From Phascolomyces articulosus (taxonomy: Eukaryota; Mucoromycota; Mucoromycetes; Mucorales; Lichtheimiaceae), in assembly GCA_025677815.1 (NCBI GenBank), contig JAIXMP010000001.1:2649740-2713739 (forward strand): a DNA stretch of 64,000 nucleotides, given 5' to 3'. Position 1 is the stretch's first letter. Each line of letters begins with the position of its first letter. Below are positions 26,169-38,500 of this stretch, in pieces. Position numbers and translations under genes: made by a program. The notes beneath the pieces were generated by a model. That model was not told the DNA's origin and did not search any database. It saw only the letters and a list, made by a program, of their open reading frames with translations.

Positions 26169-26799
26169 TTGTTTAAGAAGGAAGATAAAGAAACAAAATA
26201 TAATACAATGCTGTTGTATTGAGCGTTTTATATATTGAGTGATTTTTTATCAACAAAGTTTATTAAAGTTTCCAACCTTAGAAGTTTCATCAGTTCGTCA
26301 TCGATTCCACGTTTTTGGAGATTGTTTTGGCGGGATGTATTATTCTTTTATTAGATGATATACCAAGAAGTAGGTTTTATATTCCTTGTTAGTATATAAA
26401 AGTAAAAATTGGCTACTTTGGGTCATGGGTATTGTAAAGAATAACACCTCAATGTGGAACAAGAGAGGTTTTTTATAAACAATAACGCATTATGACAACC
26501 GTATCAAATATTGTTTACAATCAAGTTGAGTGATATATAAATAGACTAACTAAACCCAGCTTATCTCACGCTCCGAAAATTGGCTCAAGTAAATCGCTCA
26601 TCAGCTCCAAAAATGTTAAAAGCACCAGCTATAATCCCTCGATTTTGAGCATATGGTGTCACCCGTGATTGATTGTTTTTTTTTCTCAAATATTTATAAT
26701 CGTGGAAGTAAAGGATTGTAAAAAAGAATAAATATCTTTGTATTTTTTTTAGTGTTGATTTATAAATTACAATAAGAAAATACATATCATTAATATCTC
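26169..26799. other. TRK upstream region, no gene
   Basis: About 630 bases upstream of the TRK start on the minus strand. It contains AT-rich DNA and a minus ORF at 26585-26785 of no recognisable content. Part of this may belong to the decayed element that continues to 27385. Confidence 0.35.
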
Positions 26800-27385
26800 A
26801 TTTTCAATAAGTTGCATTCTGTCCTCATAAAATTATGCACTGTGCCATGAAAGACTTTTAAATCATTAAGCCAAATCTCACTCATTAAATGCTCAGTTAT
26901 ATCCGTAGTTGCAACAGAGGGATTAGAATCAACATACTTATTAACTGTCATTTTGTGCTCCTCATTAAGGATACGTTTACAGCCTTGTTTCTTACTATCA
27001 AATATCGAACCCGGATCCTCCCCATACTGCTTTACCCATCTCTATACAGTACGAACATGTTTACCTAACTGTTTCGCAGCTGCTGAGGCACTCAAACACT
27101 TACCAATCTTTAGTTTGAAAAATCTCGCCTTTTCTTAATTGGTATATCGAGTATATGCACGCTTTTCAGTTATTTCTCTCATATGCGAGTCTTCATCCCT
27201 TTGCACTCTTTCATAATCTATATGTTCTACATCGACTTGTGCAGTGCTCGTAGAATTTACATTCTGCAAATGCTCGGTGTGTGATGTAAGCGATTCTAAT
27301 GCATAAAGGTTTTGATCGACAATGTAATCCATTGGCTCAAGTCTACCATTCTCATTAACAGGATTTCCCTGCCCCTCTTCATAAA
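26800..27385 (-). pseudogene. truncated Tc1/mariner-like transposase (N-terminal part)
   Basis: Reading the minus strand from about 27385, an open stretch includes MDYIVDQNLYALESL and DVEHIDYERVQRDEDSH. It then hits a stop after TRYTN, continues in register as a helix-turn-helix (ASAAAKQLGKHVRTV), hits another stop, and goes on with RWVKQYGEDPGSIFDSKKQG and DSNPSVATTDITEHLMSE. A basic HTH followed by R-W-x-K-x-Y-x-E-D-P-x-S-I-x-D is typical of the DNA-binding region of Tc1/mariner-like transposases in Mucoromycota. The catalytic DDE part is missing downstream, so this is a dead 5' fragment. Confidence 0.65.
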
Positions 27386-27596
27386 AAAAACTGGACCATG
27401 TTGTATATATTTGATTGTAAAGTTGTGAAAAAAAAATAAAAAAAAAATACTGGTACCCTAATATTTATATTTTCTCGAGTGCCAAAAGTTTGAAGGTTTT
27501 CAAAAAGTGCGACATTTGATTTCTAAGCAAACGACTTTAATTTTGCTCCCAAGCGACATAGATTTTTATTGGCTTTTTAGAAATCCTGTAAATGGT
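27386..27596. other. possible terminal sequence of the Tc1-like relic
   Basis: About 210 bases between the relic's first codons and repeat copy 2. It includes poly-A runs and a non-repetitive block (GAAGGTTTTCAAAAAGTGCG near 27491-27510) that may be the element's terminal region. No matching inverted copy is visible on the far side. This is a guess from position only. Confidence 0.25.
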
Positions 27597-27897
27597 ATAA
27601 CCACTTTTGCCTTAGTTTCATCTTCGGATTTTAGATTATAGATATACAACCCCAAAATATCATAATAGAGATCTCTCTCATTCTATATCGAACGACATAA
27701 ATTATGTTTAAAATGAATGGAAAGCAAAGAATAAAGTATAAAAATGAATGGCTTGGATTCACTTGATAAAATATTGTTTTTGAGTTTATATATAATCCAG
27801 GGTCGATCGTTTCTTTCTCGAATTATTCAAAAGAACAACCCCCGATTGCTTATGTAATGATTGGGGTGGTGGTTGTTTTTGTTGAGCACACTAATTT
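27597..27897 (+). repeat. dispersed direct repeat, copy 2
   Basis: Second copy of the repeat at 19297-19615, same orientation, starting ATAACCACTTTTGCC and ending GAGCACACTAATTT. The core GGGTCGATCGTTTCTTTCTC is identical in both. It ends 125 bases before the start codon of the oxidoreductase gene at 28023, so it may supply part of that gene's promoter. Confidence 0.7.
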
Positions 27898-28022
27898 CCA
27901 AAGAATCGGGATATATAGTATGCTTTGTATGCAAGAAACCTCGCTAATTAAAAAAATCTTTTCTCATCCTTCCACACACTCTCTCTCTTTCTTTCTCTCT
28001 TTTATTTTTGTAAGATAAAAGC

Positions 28023-29767
28023 ATGTCGTCAGCAAGTCAACAACCTATTCGTGTTGGTATTATCGGTACTGGTATTTTTGCCTATCGTCATTTACGTGCT
28101 TATGAAGCTGTTGGTAAAGACAAGTTTCTAGTGGTCGCGTGTGCCAACCGTTCTCGTGATAAAGCAGAAAAGTTTGCAAAAGAAGTAATATACAGAAACG
28201 CGTTCTTTATCTCTCTCTCTATCTTCATTGCTTATTTTTTTGTTGATTCATTACATATTAAATTATAATTTGTTCTCATAATATAGGCAGGTATTTCTGA
28301 ATCTGCCATTTACTCTGATCCTCAAGAATTGATCAACGATCCCAATGTGGAACTTGTGGACGCGCTTTTACCTGTCCAATACAACTTGGAGGTAATATCA
28401 TTTTGAAAATCCCACTATCAATCATTGATAGGATATTTGTACTTTTATTTAACCTCTTTTGTATGATACATCATAGATCGTTGAAAATGCCATAGCTGCC
28501 AAGAAACACATTTTATTTGAAAAACCTATTGGTAATAGAGTAATAGAAGGAATCAAGGATGTTATTGAGACATTGGATTGGAAGAAACGAAAGGAAAATA
28601 AAAGCAATAAACTCACCTATATGATTACAATTTATGATTTAAGCTCATAATCTGGATGATGCTCGCAAGATCGTGATTGCATCTCAAAAAGCTGAAACGG
28701 TCGTAGCAGTCGCTGAAAATTGGTCTTATCATACATTACCCCGTGCAGTAGCCAAGTATGTACAAGAAGGGAATATTGGTGAGGTAAGATTATTTATTGG
28801 ATGTGTGTCTTTTTCACAAGTTTTTTTTTAAAAAAGATAAATTAATTTATTTATTTCCTTTTCCCTTTGGAATCGAGTTTTCCATCTTCTGTTTCTTACT
28901 CACATGTCAACCCGTTTTGTTACAAATATAGATTGTTAATTTCACATACGATTCTGCACGACCTTATAATCCATCATCCCCCTATCATACAACAGCTTGG
29001 CGTCAAGCACCACAACACCCAGGGTAAAGACGAAATATGCTTATTTTGGGAATCGATTCATTAAGATCAACAGTTTTTTTTTCGATGCGTGGAGGAAGGA
29101 GATGAAAAAATTGAACAATAGGATTGATTGGTGTTACTTTTATATTATTAGTGGTTACTTGAGTGATGGTGGTGTTCATGATCTTGCCCATTTAGTTCCA
29201 ATTCTTGGTCGTTTTGATCAAGTCAGTGCTTTTGCTACAAAGCGGCATAGTATTCATGTGACAGAAGATACTTTATCTACTACTTGTAAACTTGCCAATG
29301 GTGCTGTGGGTGTAGCCAATTTCACATTTGTAAGTAATCTATATCTCTTCTTTCCCCTGAAAACCATAAAAAAATTCCACCACTTGGCAGAAGAAAAAAA
29401 AAGAGTGAGAATGAATGAATGGATGGACAATTTATTTAATATTTTTTTAAAGTGTTCAGCAGGTTTAAAATCAATGCGTCTTGATGTGCACGGTACCGAA
29501 GGTACTGTCCGTTTGACAAATGATACGACAGTAGAATTACTCGATGCTTCTGGTCAGTCAACAGATGCAAGTGCAATTCAAGCATTGGTCGATAATACAT
29601 CCAGTTTTGATGATGTGGAAGGTGAATTAGATAACTTGTATCATGTTATACGTCACAAGGCTACTTTGGGCGTCACACCCGATGAAGCATTCCATCATTT
29701 AGCATTTATTGTAGCAGCTCTGGAAGCTGCTGAATCACAAAAAGTGGCAAACGTTCAAAAGGTTTAA
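28023..29767 (+). CDS. Gfo/Idh/MocA family NAD(P)-dependent oxidoreductase
   Basis: Seven exons (28023-28184, 28287-28391, 28477-28531, 28644-28783, 28932-29023, 29152-29329, 29453-29767) give 348 aa. A Rossmann dinucleotide-binding motif is at the N-terminus (VGIIGTGIFAYRHL; GxGxxA/G form at 12-17). The family hallmark EKP lies at about residues 104-106 (HILFEKPIAHNLDDA, formed across an intron). The C-terminal alpha/beta domain includes GGYLSDGGVHDLAHL, where D-G-G-V-H-D carries the usual catalytic-site His region, and ends with the expected HHLAFIVAALEAAE helix. Members oxidise or reduce sugars, inositols or dihydrodiols; the substrate here cannot be told. Its stop codon overlaps the stop of the convergent gene on the other strand. 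Confidence 0.87.
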
Positions 29768-30243
29768 GTTCGATTTTCCATAATAAATGCATCATATTCA
29801 TTACTATTATTATTCATGTTATTCTCTTCATCGTTATCACGGTCTAATGGTGCAACATGATATTTCCATTGTCTTGACCTTCTGAATCGCGCTGGCATGA
29901 TGCTGTACAGGAAATTACGTCCAACTTTTTTTTTAAGAAAAAAGAAAATAAATCATGACCCATCTCAGTAAACATATTTCTAAATGGTGATTGTATGAGA
30001 GCAAGAAATAATAAAAATGAAAGACTAACCACATGTCCCACAACAAAAACACCAACAAAGGCCAGACAAGAATACAGAAGCAGTAATGACAATAAATATC
30101 CAAAGTTGCAATATAGATACTTCCATATATAAAATAGGACGCGTTATATAACTACAAGAGAAAGGAAGGAGAGTGATGATGATGGTTCCTGAGTCATAGT
30201 ATTGATTCAACTCGGTGGCTGAGTTCTGAATTTCATCTTCCAT
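29764..30243 (-). CDS. small Cys-rich single-pass membrane protein (orphan)
   Basis: Two exons (30243-30030 and 29924-29764) join in phase to give 124 aa. After an acidic N-terminus (MEDEIQNSATELNQYY) there is a strong hydrophobic segment (LQLWIFIVITASVFLSGL) followed at once by a cysteine cluster (CWCFCCGTC). Such juxtamembrane cysteines are often palmitoylated. A basic stretch (PARFRRSRQWKY) and an Asn-rich acidic tail follow. This fits a type III-like small membrane protein. I do not recognise the family. The gene overlaps the end of the oxidoreductase gene by a few bases and shares its promoter region with the Phe-tRNA synthetase gene. Confidence 0.65.
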
Positions 30244-30336
30244 TTCAATAGATAGACAACATTACAAACCTCCCCCAAAAATCCGCTGAAACTTGTCAGA
30301 AAAGAAAAGCTATCCTTTTTGGCTGTCAATTCAATT
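30244..30336. promoter_or_regulatory. 93-bp divergent promoter
   Basis: The start codons of the small membrane protein (30243, minus) and PheRS alpha (30337, plus) are only 93 bases apart. Both 5' UTRs and the core promoters must fit in this space or overlap coding sequence. No TATA box is evident; there are A-rich and pyrimidine patches. Confidence 0.6.
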
Positions 30337-32433
30337 ATGGCAAATAATACAGAAGAATTACAAACCTTGGTCTTGACCACGTTGGACCGTGAAAATGTCA
30401 TTGCTGACTCCAAAGACTTGAAGACAGTGAATGGTGAAGACCTTAATCAACTTGCTTTACTTGGTGTTTTGAACAGTTTAAAATCAAAAGAGGCAATTAT
30501 TTTCATTCATGTTTAATGGATAGTGTTATTATTAAAAAAAATACTTCGAGATTTTCTTTTTTTTCTTAGTTTTTGGAAGTATCTATATATATATTAACGC
30601 GCAACACCTGATTTAGATGATTGATTATTCTGCTATTAACCGTGAATTCTGGTCTTTGAGTGGAGAAGGCGAACAAGTTGCTGAACAAGGAAGTCACGAA
30701 GCACGCGTGTATGAAGCCATTCCTGCTGGTGAAGAAGGTATTGCCATGGACGAAATTAAGGTATGAAAGAGTAAAGAGGTCAAAAACCCACCCACATGCA
30801 TAGGCATACACATACACAAGAGGAGGAAAAGCAGAGAGGGATAGGCATAATCTATGGTACATGGATATTAAAAAACGGGGATGTTTGATTAGAAAATTTT
30901 GGGCAAAGCAGCAAACATTGGTCAAGGCAAGGCTATCAAGAATGGATGGATCAAAAACAATGGTGCCAAATTGGTTCGTACAGCAGATTCGATTGTAGAT
31001 CAAACAAAGAACGATTTATTGGAAATCAAAAAGACTACCACACATAGCAACACAAAGACTTTGAATGATTTGAAGAAACGAAAACTTGTTGAGAAGCAGT
31101 ATGTATCTTTAATGGTACCTCATCAGCGACAAATGGATAAAAAAAATGGAAAAACTGATCGGCGAGTGTATCTATGATTAAAAAAAATTATATAGAAAGG
31201 TCACCACCTACAAGGTATCCAAGGGTCCTCAATTCGCACTTGAAATTAAAAAGGAAGCCACCGATATCACTGCCGAAATGTTGCAAAGGTATATATACAT
31301 CTATAAAGCCTGAAAAAGACGTTATACGAAAAAACGATCCTATCATATATTCATATATATTTTAAAATCCAATCCTAGTGGTGAATGGAAGAACGCTTCT
31401 TTCAAAAAATACAACTTTGACGCCGCTGGGATCTCTCCTGACGGTGGTCATCTTCATCCTCTTATGAAGGTACGACAAGAATTCCGCGAAATTTTCTTTG
31501 AAATGGGTTTTGAAGAAATGCCTACCAACTGCTTTGCCGAATCCAGTTTCTGGAACTTTGACGCCTTGTTCCAACCTCAACAACATCCTGCCCGTGACGC
31601 CCACGATACTTTCTTCTTAAAAGATCCCGCCAACACCGATCGTTTCCCTCGTGAATTGATGGAAAAGATCAAGGTGACGCACGAAAATGGTGGCGATACT
31701 GGATCTACTGGTTACAACTATGTATGGAAGGAGGAAGACGCTGGTAAATTGTTGCTTCGTACACACACCACAGCCGTGTCATCCAACATGTTGTACAAAT
31801 TGGCCGAAAAGACCAAAAAGGAAGGTGTCTTCCGTCCTGCCAAATATTTCTCCATTGATCGTGTCTTCCGTAATGAATCCGTGGATGCTACCCATTTGGC
31901 TGAATTCCATCAAATTGAAGGTGTTATTTGTGATAAAAACTTGACCTTGGGTGATCTTATTGGTTTCATGGATGTCTTTTTCAAAAAGATGGGTAACGTA
32001 TTATTATATCATGTTTGGATTCTTAGAGAGGATATAAAGGAAGGATCGAAATGAGGATGGATGACTTATGCATTCTTGTTTGAACATATATCATATAGGT
32101 ATGGACAAGATTCGTTTCAAGCCTACATACAATCCATACACTGAACCTAGTATGGAAATCTTCTCTTATCACACTGGTTTGAAGAAATGGGTCGAAATTG
32201 GTAACTCGGGTATGTTCCGACCAGAAATGTTGTTGCCATTGGGTCTTCCTCCAGATGTGCGTGTGATTGCTTGGGGTCTTGGTTTAGAACGACCTACGAT
32301 GATCAAATATAACATTTCAAACATTCGTGACCTTCTTGGTCATAAGGTCAAGATTGATATGATTAAGGAATACCCTGTTTGCCGTCTGGATAAAAAGATG
32401 GGTAAAGAATTGGTGGGCGTTAGCGAACAATAG
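30337..32433 (+). CDS. FRS2: cytosolic phenylalanyl-tRNA synthetase alpha subunit
   Basis: Six exons (30337-30492, 30617-30760, 30893-31098, 31196-31288, 31379-31992, 32099-32433) give 515 aa, close to the usual 500-510. The N-terminal winged-helix region includes [20 protein letters not shown]. The class II catalytic core is complete: motif 1 area [34 protein letters not shown], motif 2 [16 protein letters not shown] with [13 protein letters not shown], and motif 3 [15 protein letters not shown]. It pairs with the beta subunit in an alpha2beta2 enzyme charging tRNA-Phe. The first intron most likely uses a GC donor (GAG then GCAATT at 30493), because the alternative GT donor at 30511 would insert six residues not expected in the family. 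I use 30337 as start since upstream in-frame codons lack ATG. Confidence 0.94.
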
Positions 32434-32592
32434 AGACGATATTATAAATATATATAAAAAAAGTTGTTTTTTTACAAAAAAAAAAAAAATAGTAAATATA
32501 CAAACAAAATTGTATATAATGAATGGGTTGAATATATTAAATATTATAAAAAATGAAAATGTAAAACAAGACAAAAAGATCTATATCATTTA

Positions 32593-35500
32593 TTACGAAA
32601 TCCATAATGCTTGTGCAAATTCTGTTACTGCTTGATCCAATTGCCAAATCGTCCAGCGATCACCTTCTTTTGTTATTTCGATTCCTTTGGAAAGAATAGA
32701 ATGAAAAGGTTTATATTTTTTATCTGATCGCATGAGTTCGATACGTTTAATCCAATCCACCGATGTAGGAGCAGGACTTAATACACCACGCGCAATTAAT
32801 CTGGAAGCAAGAAATCCATCCAATAAAGTAGCAAATACATGCCATTCTTGGCCCAGATTAGGTTTGGGAGAATGATGATAAGCATTTATCCATCGACTCG
32901 TTGTTCTTGATAAGGATACAATACTCGCCAATAAACGGGATTCTTGTTGTTTGGATCGACAAAACAAAGTGGCAAAAAACTTGACTAAATGAACAACGGC
33001 TTTACGATCTACTTTGGCAATGGATATAACGGCAGCCACTTCTTCCGCTAAATTCGCTAATCGAGCTGGGTCTTGCAAAGCACCACCACATTCTTGTTGT
33101 AATTTAGCTTCACCATAGACCCGCATGGTCAGAAACGCAGATTGATCCAAACAGTATTGTAAGAATAAACTATAGTCAGGATTGGACCGTGAGAGTAATT
33201 CACCGAGTCGACACCAGTCAGGAGAAGAAGAAGAAGAGGAGGATACGGATGTGATGTTAATGATGTATTGTTCTAATGCATTTTCCATTAATCCAACCGT
33301 TTCAAAGGAAGCCGGTAGTTTTGCAAGAGCACCGAAAACAGCAGAGAGCATAGATGGGTTCCCACCTGGAGGAATCTCTTCATGCATACGTGGTAACATG
33401 CTGAATATCAACAAGATGGTTTCTTCGAAATCTTCACCACGTGTTTCACTTGGTGTATGCTCGTTGGCAACCTGATAAATATGTTGAATCCACGCCCGTT
33501 GCATATCTATATCATCGTCGGATAATAATTTAAATATATAATCCGCAAACAGTCGACGTCGTTTCATCAATGCCTTTTGTTCGTTGAAGCAAGTTAATCG
33601 ACGCACCCAATCAATACAATGAGCAATAAATAAATTATTGGACGCAGCAGAAGGCAGTGGCAAAGGATGATGCCAATCGTGACGTAGTTGACGAATGATA
33701 TTGCTCACTTGTTCTACGGAAAGACTGGTATGATGGCGACAAAAGGTTTTCCATAACTGATGAAGGGCATTATTACGTACCTTGTTCGCTTCTGACCAGA
33801 CACTTTCTCCATCTTGAACAAAGATAAAAGCAATTTGTGTATAATCATAACGATCCTTATCCACATTGGATGGTTGTGGATGAGCTTTCATCCAGGGTAA
33901 AAGAATTCTCCAGATGAAATTGACATAAATGGATCGACGATGATCTTGTTGGGTCCCTTGTTGTCTCAAAGAAGACCAAGTTTGATGGATCCGTCGTAAA
34001 TGATTTGATGAAAGATCAAAATAACCCCAATTCAACGTTGAAGTGATCGTATTACCATAATATTCAATCCATCCATCGTCATCTGCGCTTGAGAGTTGCA
34101 ACAACTTTTCATGATAGTAACCAAAGATCCAATTTAATAGTTTAGCACGTCCAGATAAATCAAAATAATTAAGATAGAATTGAATCACATTGCGATACGT
34201 TCGTGCAAACACATCAGAAAATGATACGTTTCTTTGTCGCCTATCCTCAGCACTTTTCCACCATGCATGGAAACATTGTCCCACATGCCGCCATACAAAT
34301 GTAGGACCGTCTTTTTGACCTTCCGTGAATTTTGGATCACGAAAGATGTTTTGTAAGAGTTGACATAATACAGGTGTACTGTCGGTATATGTTTTAAAGA
34401 GATGAGGATCGCCTTTGCCACTGTTGAACGTATTACCAAGAAGCGTCACCAGAGCAACAAGTGTATCGTTGTTGGTCCTTTCTGATTCCTTGATTTTTTT
34501 TGCAAAGGCATGCACGATCGCTGGTCTTCCATCTGTTTTGCTATGTTGCACTGTATCCACCAGTAATTTTAGAATCAATTCAAGGACTTTGACTGGTTCT
34601 GGTTTCTTGCTTTTCCCGCTGGCTTCCATCAATGTTAACACAAGATCCCCATAGGCCTTGTATAATGGTTCATTGGCTTGTAGAATCGCCGGTTTGAGAT
34701 GTGAAAATAAAGATGTATAGACAGTACCACGGGCTGTCTCATTTGCATACGAGCTTTTTGTCCATGCTGTCATATCGAATCGTGACAATAGATACAATTG
34801 AGCATCGGAATGCTGTCGCAAAACCCGATCGAGTGTTGCTGGTAAATGTTTATTGTCACTATGGGGTTTGAATGCAGGATAGACAAGTTGAACAGGGGAA
34901 TCTCCTTGTTGTTGGTTATTATTCTCCTCACTTATCAAATCAAAAAACTTTGGTATATAACTAGCATCTTCCATAATGGCTTCACCCAATGCTCGACTCA
35001 TATGAAGAACGACAATACGTGCTGGGGGGAATCGTTTCATATCATGTCGAAATATACTTTTTAGGACATACTGTAAACAGGACCATCCAAGCTGAACAAG
35101 TGTTCCATTCTGTCGTTTTCCTTGCTTCGCTTGATCCACAATCGCATCAAATTTGCGGAACGCAAGTAATGCTTGGATACATATTCTTGCATCGACCGAA
35201 CGAAATATGTATCGTGTTGCCACTTGTTTTCGATTTTCTTCCAATTGTTCAGCAACGGCGTCATCCTTTTGAGCATAACTAACAATGATATCCCATTCCG
35301 CCGGTTTTTTGCAACGTTTGCCACAAGGTGCTTCGACATGTTTGCTTCCCGATGTGTTCATGTATAAAGTTGCGAGTTTTTCAAGATAAGCAACATCCAA
35401 AATACGTTGTTGTTCCAAATGTTCACGAAATCGTTTGGCATGTTGTGATAAAGTTTCGATTGTTGATCCCATCAATGCTTCAGGAGAAGATGATAATAGT

Positions 35501-38500
35501 TCGGTACTGGTTAATATCTGTGCTGGTTTCGTCAATTGAAGATCAGGTGGAGAGAGCGTATGGGGTGGATAAACCGTATGGTGTTTGATCAAGTGCTGGT
35601 GTAGATCCTCTTGTTGGGAAATCGGTCGGAATTTGTTGGATCCAATCCATGGAAATTCATTAAACAGATCACTGAGTTGATCATACTGTATAAAATCACG
35701 CCAAAGCAATTGAATATCTTGCCAAGGTTTGATTCTTTTCTCCTCGGTATCCCTCTGGTCCGTTTGTCGACAAGATTGTAGCAAGTCAGGACAATAATGT
35801 TTTGGAAGACTGTTTATATCAAATGTTGGATCCAAAAGTTCAGTCTTGTCAAGCCAAAGCCACATAGCATAGTAGACACGGCGTAAATCTTCGTGATACA
35901 GGGATCGATCTTCACCTCCGCTATCACTATGGTTACTAGCCATGGTAGCTGACCGTTGTTTGCTTCCTCGTCCAGATCCAGATTTAGCATCCGTTTGTTG
36001 TTGCCCATGGTAAGTTTGTAGATAAGCAATTCGATCTCGAAGTTTTTCAATCATATCTTGTTTTTTCACAAAGAAAATAGGGCCATAAAATACTTGTCGA
36101 CCCTTGTGTTCAATATTGGCATAATAAAGACTAAAAAACATTTGCAAAAACAATGGCATCAATGGATGATCCGCAGGGCAAATCAGAATATGTTGAAGCC
36201 ATCGATAAATGGTAAAGAAATCAATGGGCTTCTCTATCCGTGACTCATGTAGCTTCAAAATAGCGGCAATGTCCATATCCGTGAGATCGTCTGTATTCGC
36301 ACACGCTTCGGCAACAGCAGCACGTTCTTCTTCTTCATTGATCGTTTCCAATGTCAATACGTCAAATGCAAACCATAATGAATCTTGTTCTATGCCTGGT
36401 GTACGAAACAGATTGTTCGTTGTCACTGATGCCAAGGACCATTCACCTGCCAATAAACTAGCATAAGCAGCATCGGGAAGCATATTTTTGATCATACGAA
36501 GTGGATTTCGTTGTTGATTCTGTTGGAGTTGGTGTTGCTGATGTTGACCTGAAGCAGGACTTAATTTGGGAGATCCTGTGTGTTGTCGATGGTGTTGAAG
36601 TTTGTTTTGTTCTTCGGAAAGCATATCACGCACAAGATCATGACGTCGTAAACAAAATGCAATTTTGCATAAACAATCCATGGCAGACACAAAATGATCA
36701 TTCCACATCCAATCCTTTTTACTAAAAAGGGTCTTGATCCATGAATGAAGTACCAAATCCCGATAAGAAAATCCACCACCAGTACTTCCACCGTTTTCGC
36801 CTTGTGTTATTTGATCGATCGAATCAATAAACATACCATGCCATACATGGGATCCCATCATCATAGCAATCCCATTCATATCCGTCGCAAACAAGGTTGT
36901 CTTTTTGATAGTAGGAGGGATCCACATGTCCACTGCATGCACCAGCATTGGATCTGCCTTGAAATCGGTCATTTGACGCAAAAAATGAAGCACATTTTCA
37001 TCATTAAAGAAATCATCACCATGCATATAAAAAAAGGTAGGAATGATATCTGATAAAATTTGTATCACTGCCTCAGGTCTACCCCGTCGTAAAATTAACA
37101 AGAGTTTATCCCACCCATTCCCACTTTCAAATCGAAGGAAATGACGACTGGTAGGTGATAATAAGAAAGAAATGTAAACCAAAAGGGCTCCATGCGATGC
37201 TGTTGGATCGGTATGACCATGCAACATGTCCTTGATAAACACACTAGTGATGGAGTTTTCAATGTCGGTGGCACGTTCGGATAACGTACCATCATAGAGT
37301 TTAAGCTGAAGAGCAATTTTCCAAGACCATTCAATAACAGAGTTGTCTGTGGTGGAGGAGGATGAGGTTGTTCTGGTACTGGAGGATGAAGAAGGAGATA
37401 CCATTCGTGTCGCTGCTGTCGTTAACAATTGTTGTGTTCGTGTGGGTAAATAGGAAGATACCGAAATGCTTACTGCTTTGATAAGATTGGCATTCTTGTC
37501 CGAGTCAGGTAACGGACTATGGAGTCGTAAAATATCAATCAGCATGAAAGCTAGTTCTTCATGAATGGCGTACGGTAAAAACGGTCGTTTTCGAGTATGC
37601 CATGGTTGTGAATTGGATAGAACGGGGTCTTGTTGCTCTTCATCATATCCATAATTCAAATGCTCAATCACATAGCGTGCAAATGTCGTCTTGATATTGG
37701 ATATGGTGCTACTACTATTGCTAGGGCCTCCTTCAGCAAGCAGTCCATGTAATAATACCAAATCACTTTGAAGCAATTTCCATAGAGAGAGTGGTAATGA
37801 TCGAAACAAGTAAACGGCCATTCCTTCCATTGTATCAAAATGGGATACCGTCCAACGAAGTAATAACGATATGGTGAAAGGTTGTGATGTACATATGGAT
37901 CCAAAACTATCCCGGACATCTTTATAGTATATTTCGCGAAGGTTGTTATCCACAAATGCGGTTGTGAATAGTGTATAAGCAACAATAGCTATTAAACAGC
38001 TTGTCAATTCTCGATCCTTGTTCTTTTCTTCCTCTGTTGTAGTTGTCGTTGTTGCACTCGTGGATATACTTGTTACAACATTGGATAAACATCCCAATAA
38101 GAAAACACCTTGAATTTGACTTTGTTCCAAAAAAGTAAGAATTTTTGAAATATTAGGAAGATTATCCAATGCATGTTGAAGATCTTGTGGTTCAGTATAA
38201 TCGTCAATGTCCAGCAATGAAAGTACAATTTTCCACAAGGCGCGGATCGATACTGCATGATAGGGTAGTGCTGGAAGAAAATGCCATACTTTGGCATCTT
38301 GGATTTGTAAATAGCCATCTACTACCCTCATTAAAAAATCATCCATCGACTGTTGATGTTTCTTATCCTTTGTCCCATTATCACTAGCACTCCCAGTAAC
38401 TCGATCTATCAACACCTGCGCCACTTGACAAATAATTTGAGCAACACGTTTCATGGCATTGGTATATTGTTGTTCTACAAAGGTTCGAATACCGATATTG

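Noticed and set aside
26585..26785. Minus-strand 66-codon frame as the catalytic part of the Tc1-like transposase
   Set aside because: It shows no DDE-type motifs and lies in a different register from the N-terminal fragment.
19297..27897. Interpretation as one intact LTR retrotransposon
   Set aside because: The interior has no gag, protease, reverse transcriptase or integrase-like sequence, and the repeat ends lack TG...CA.
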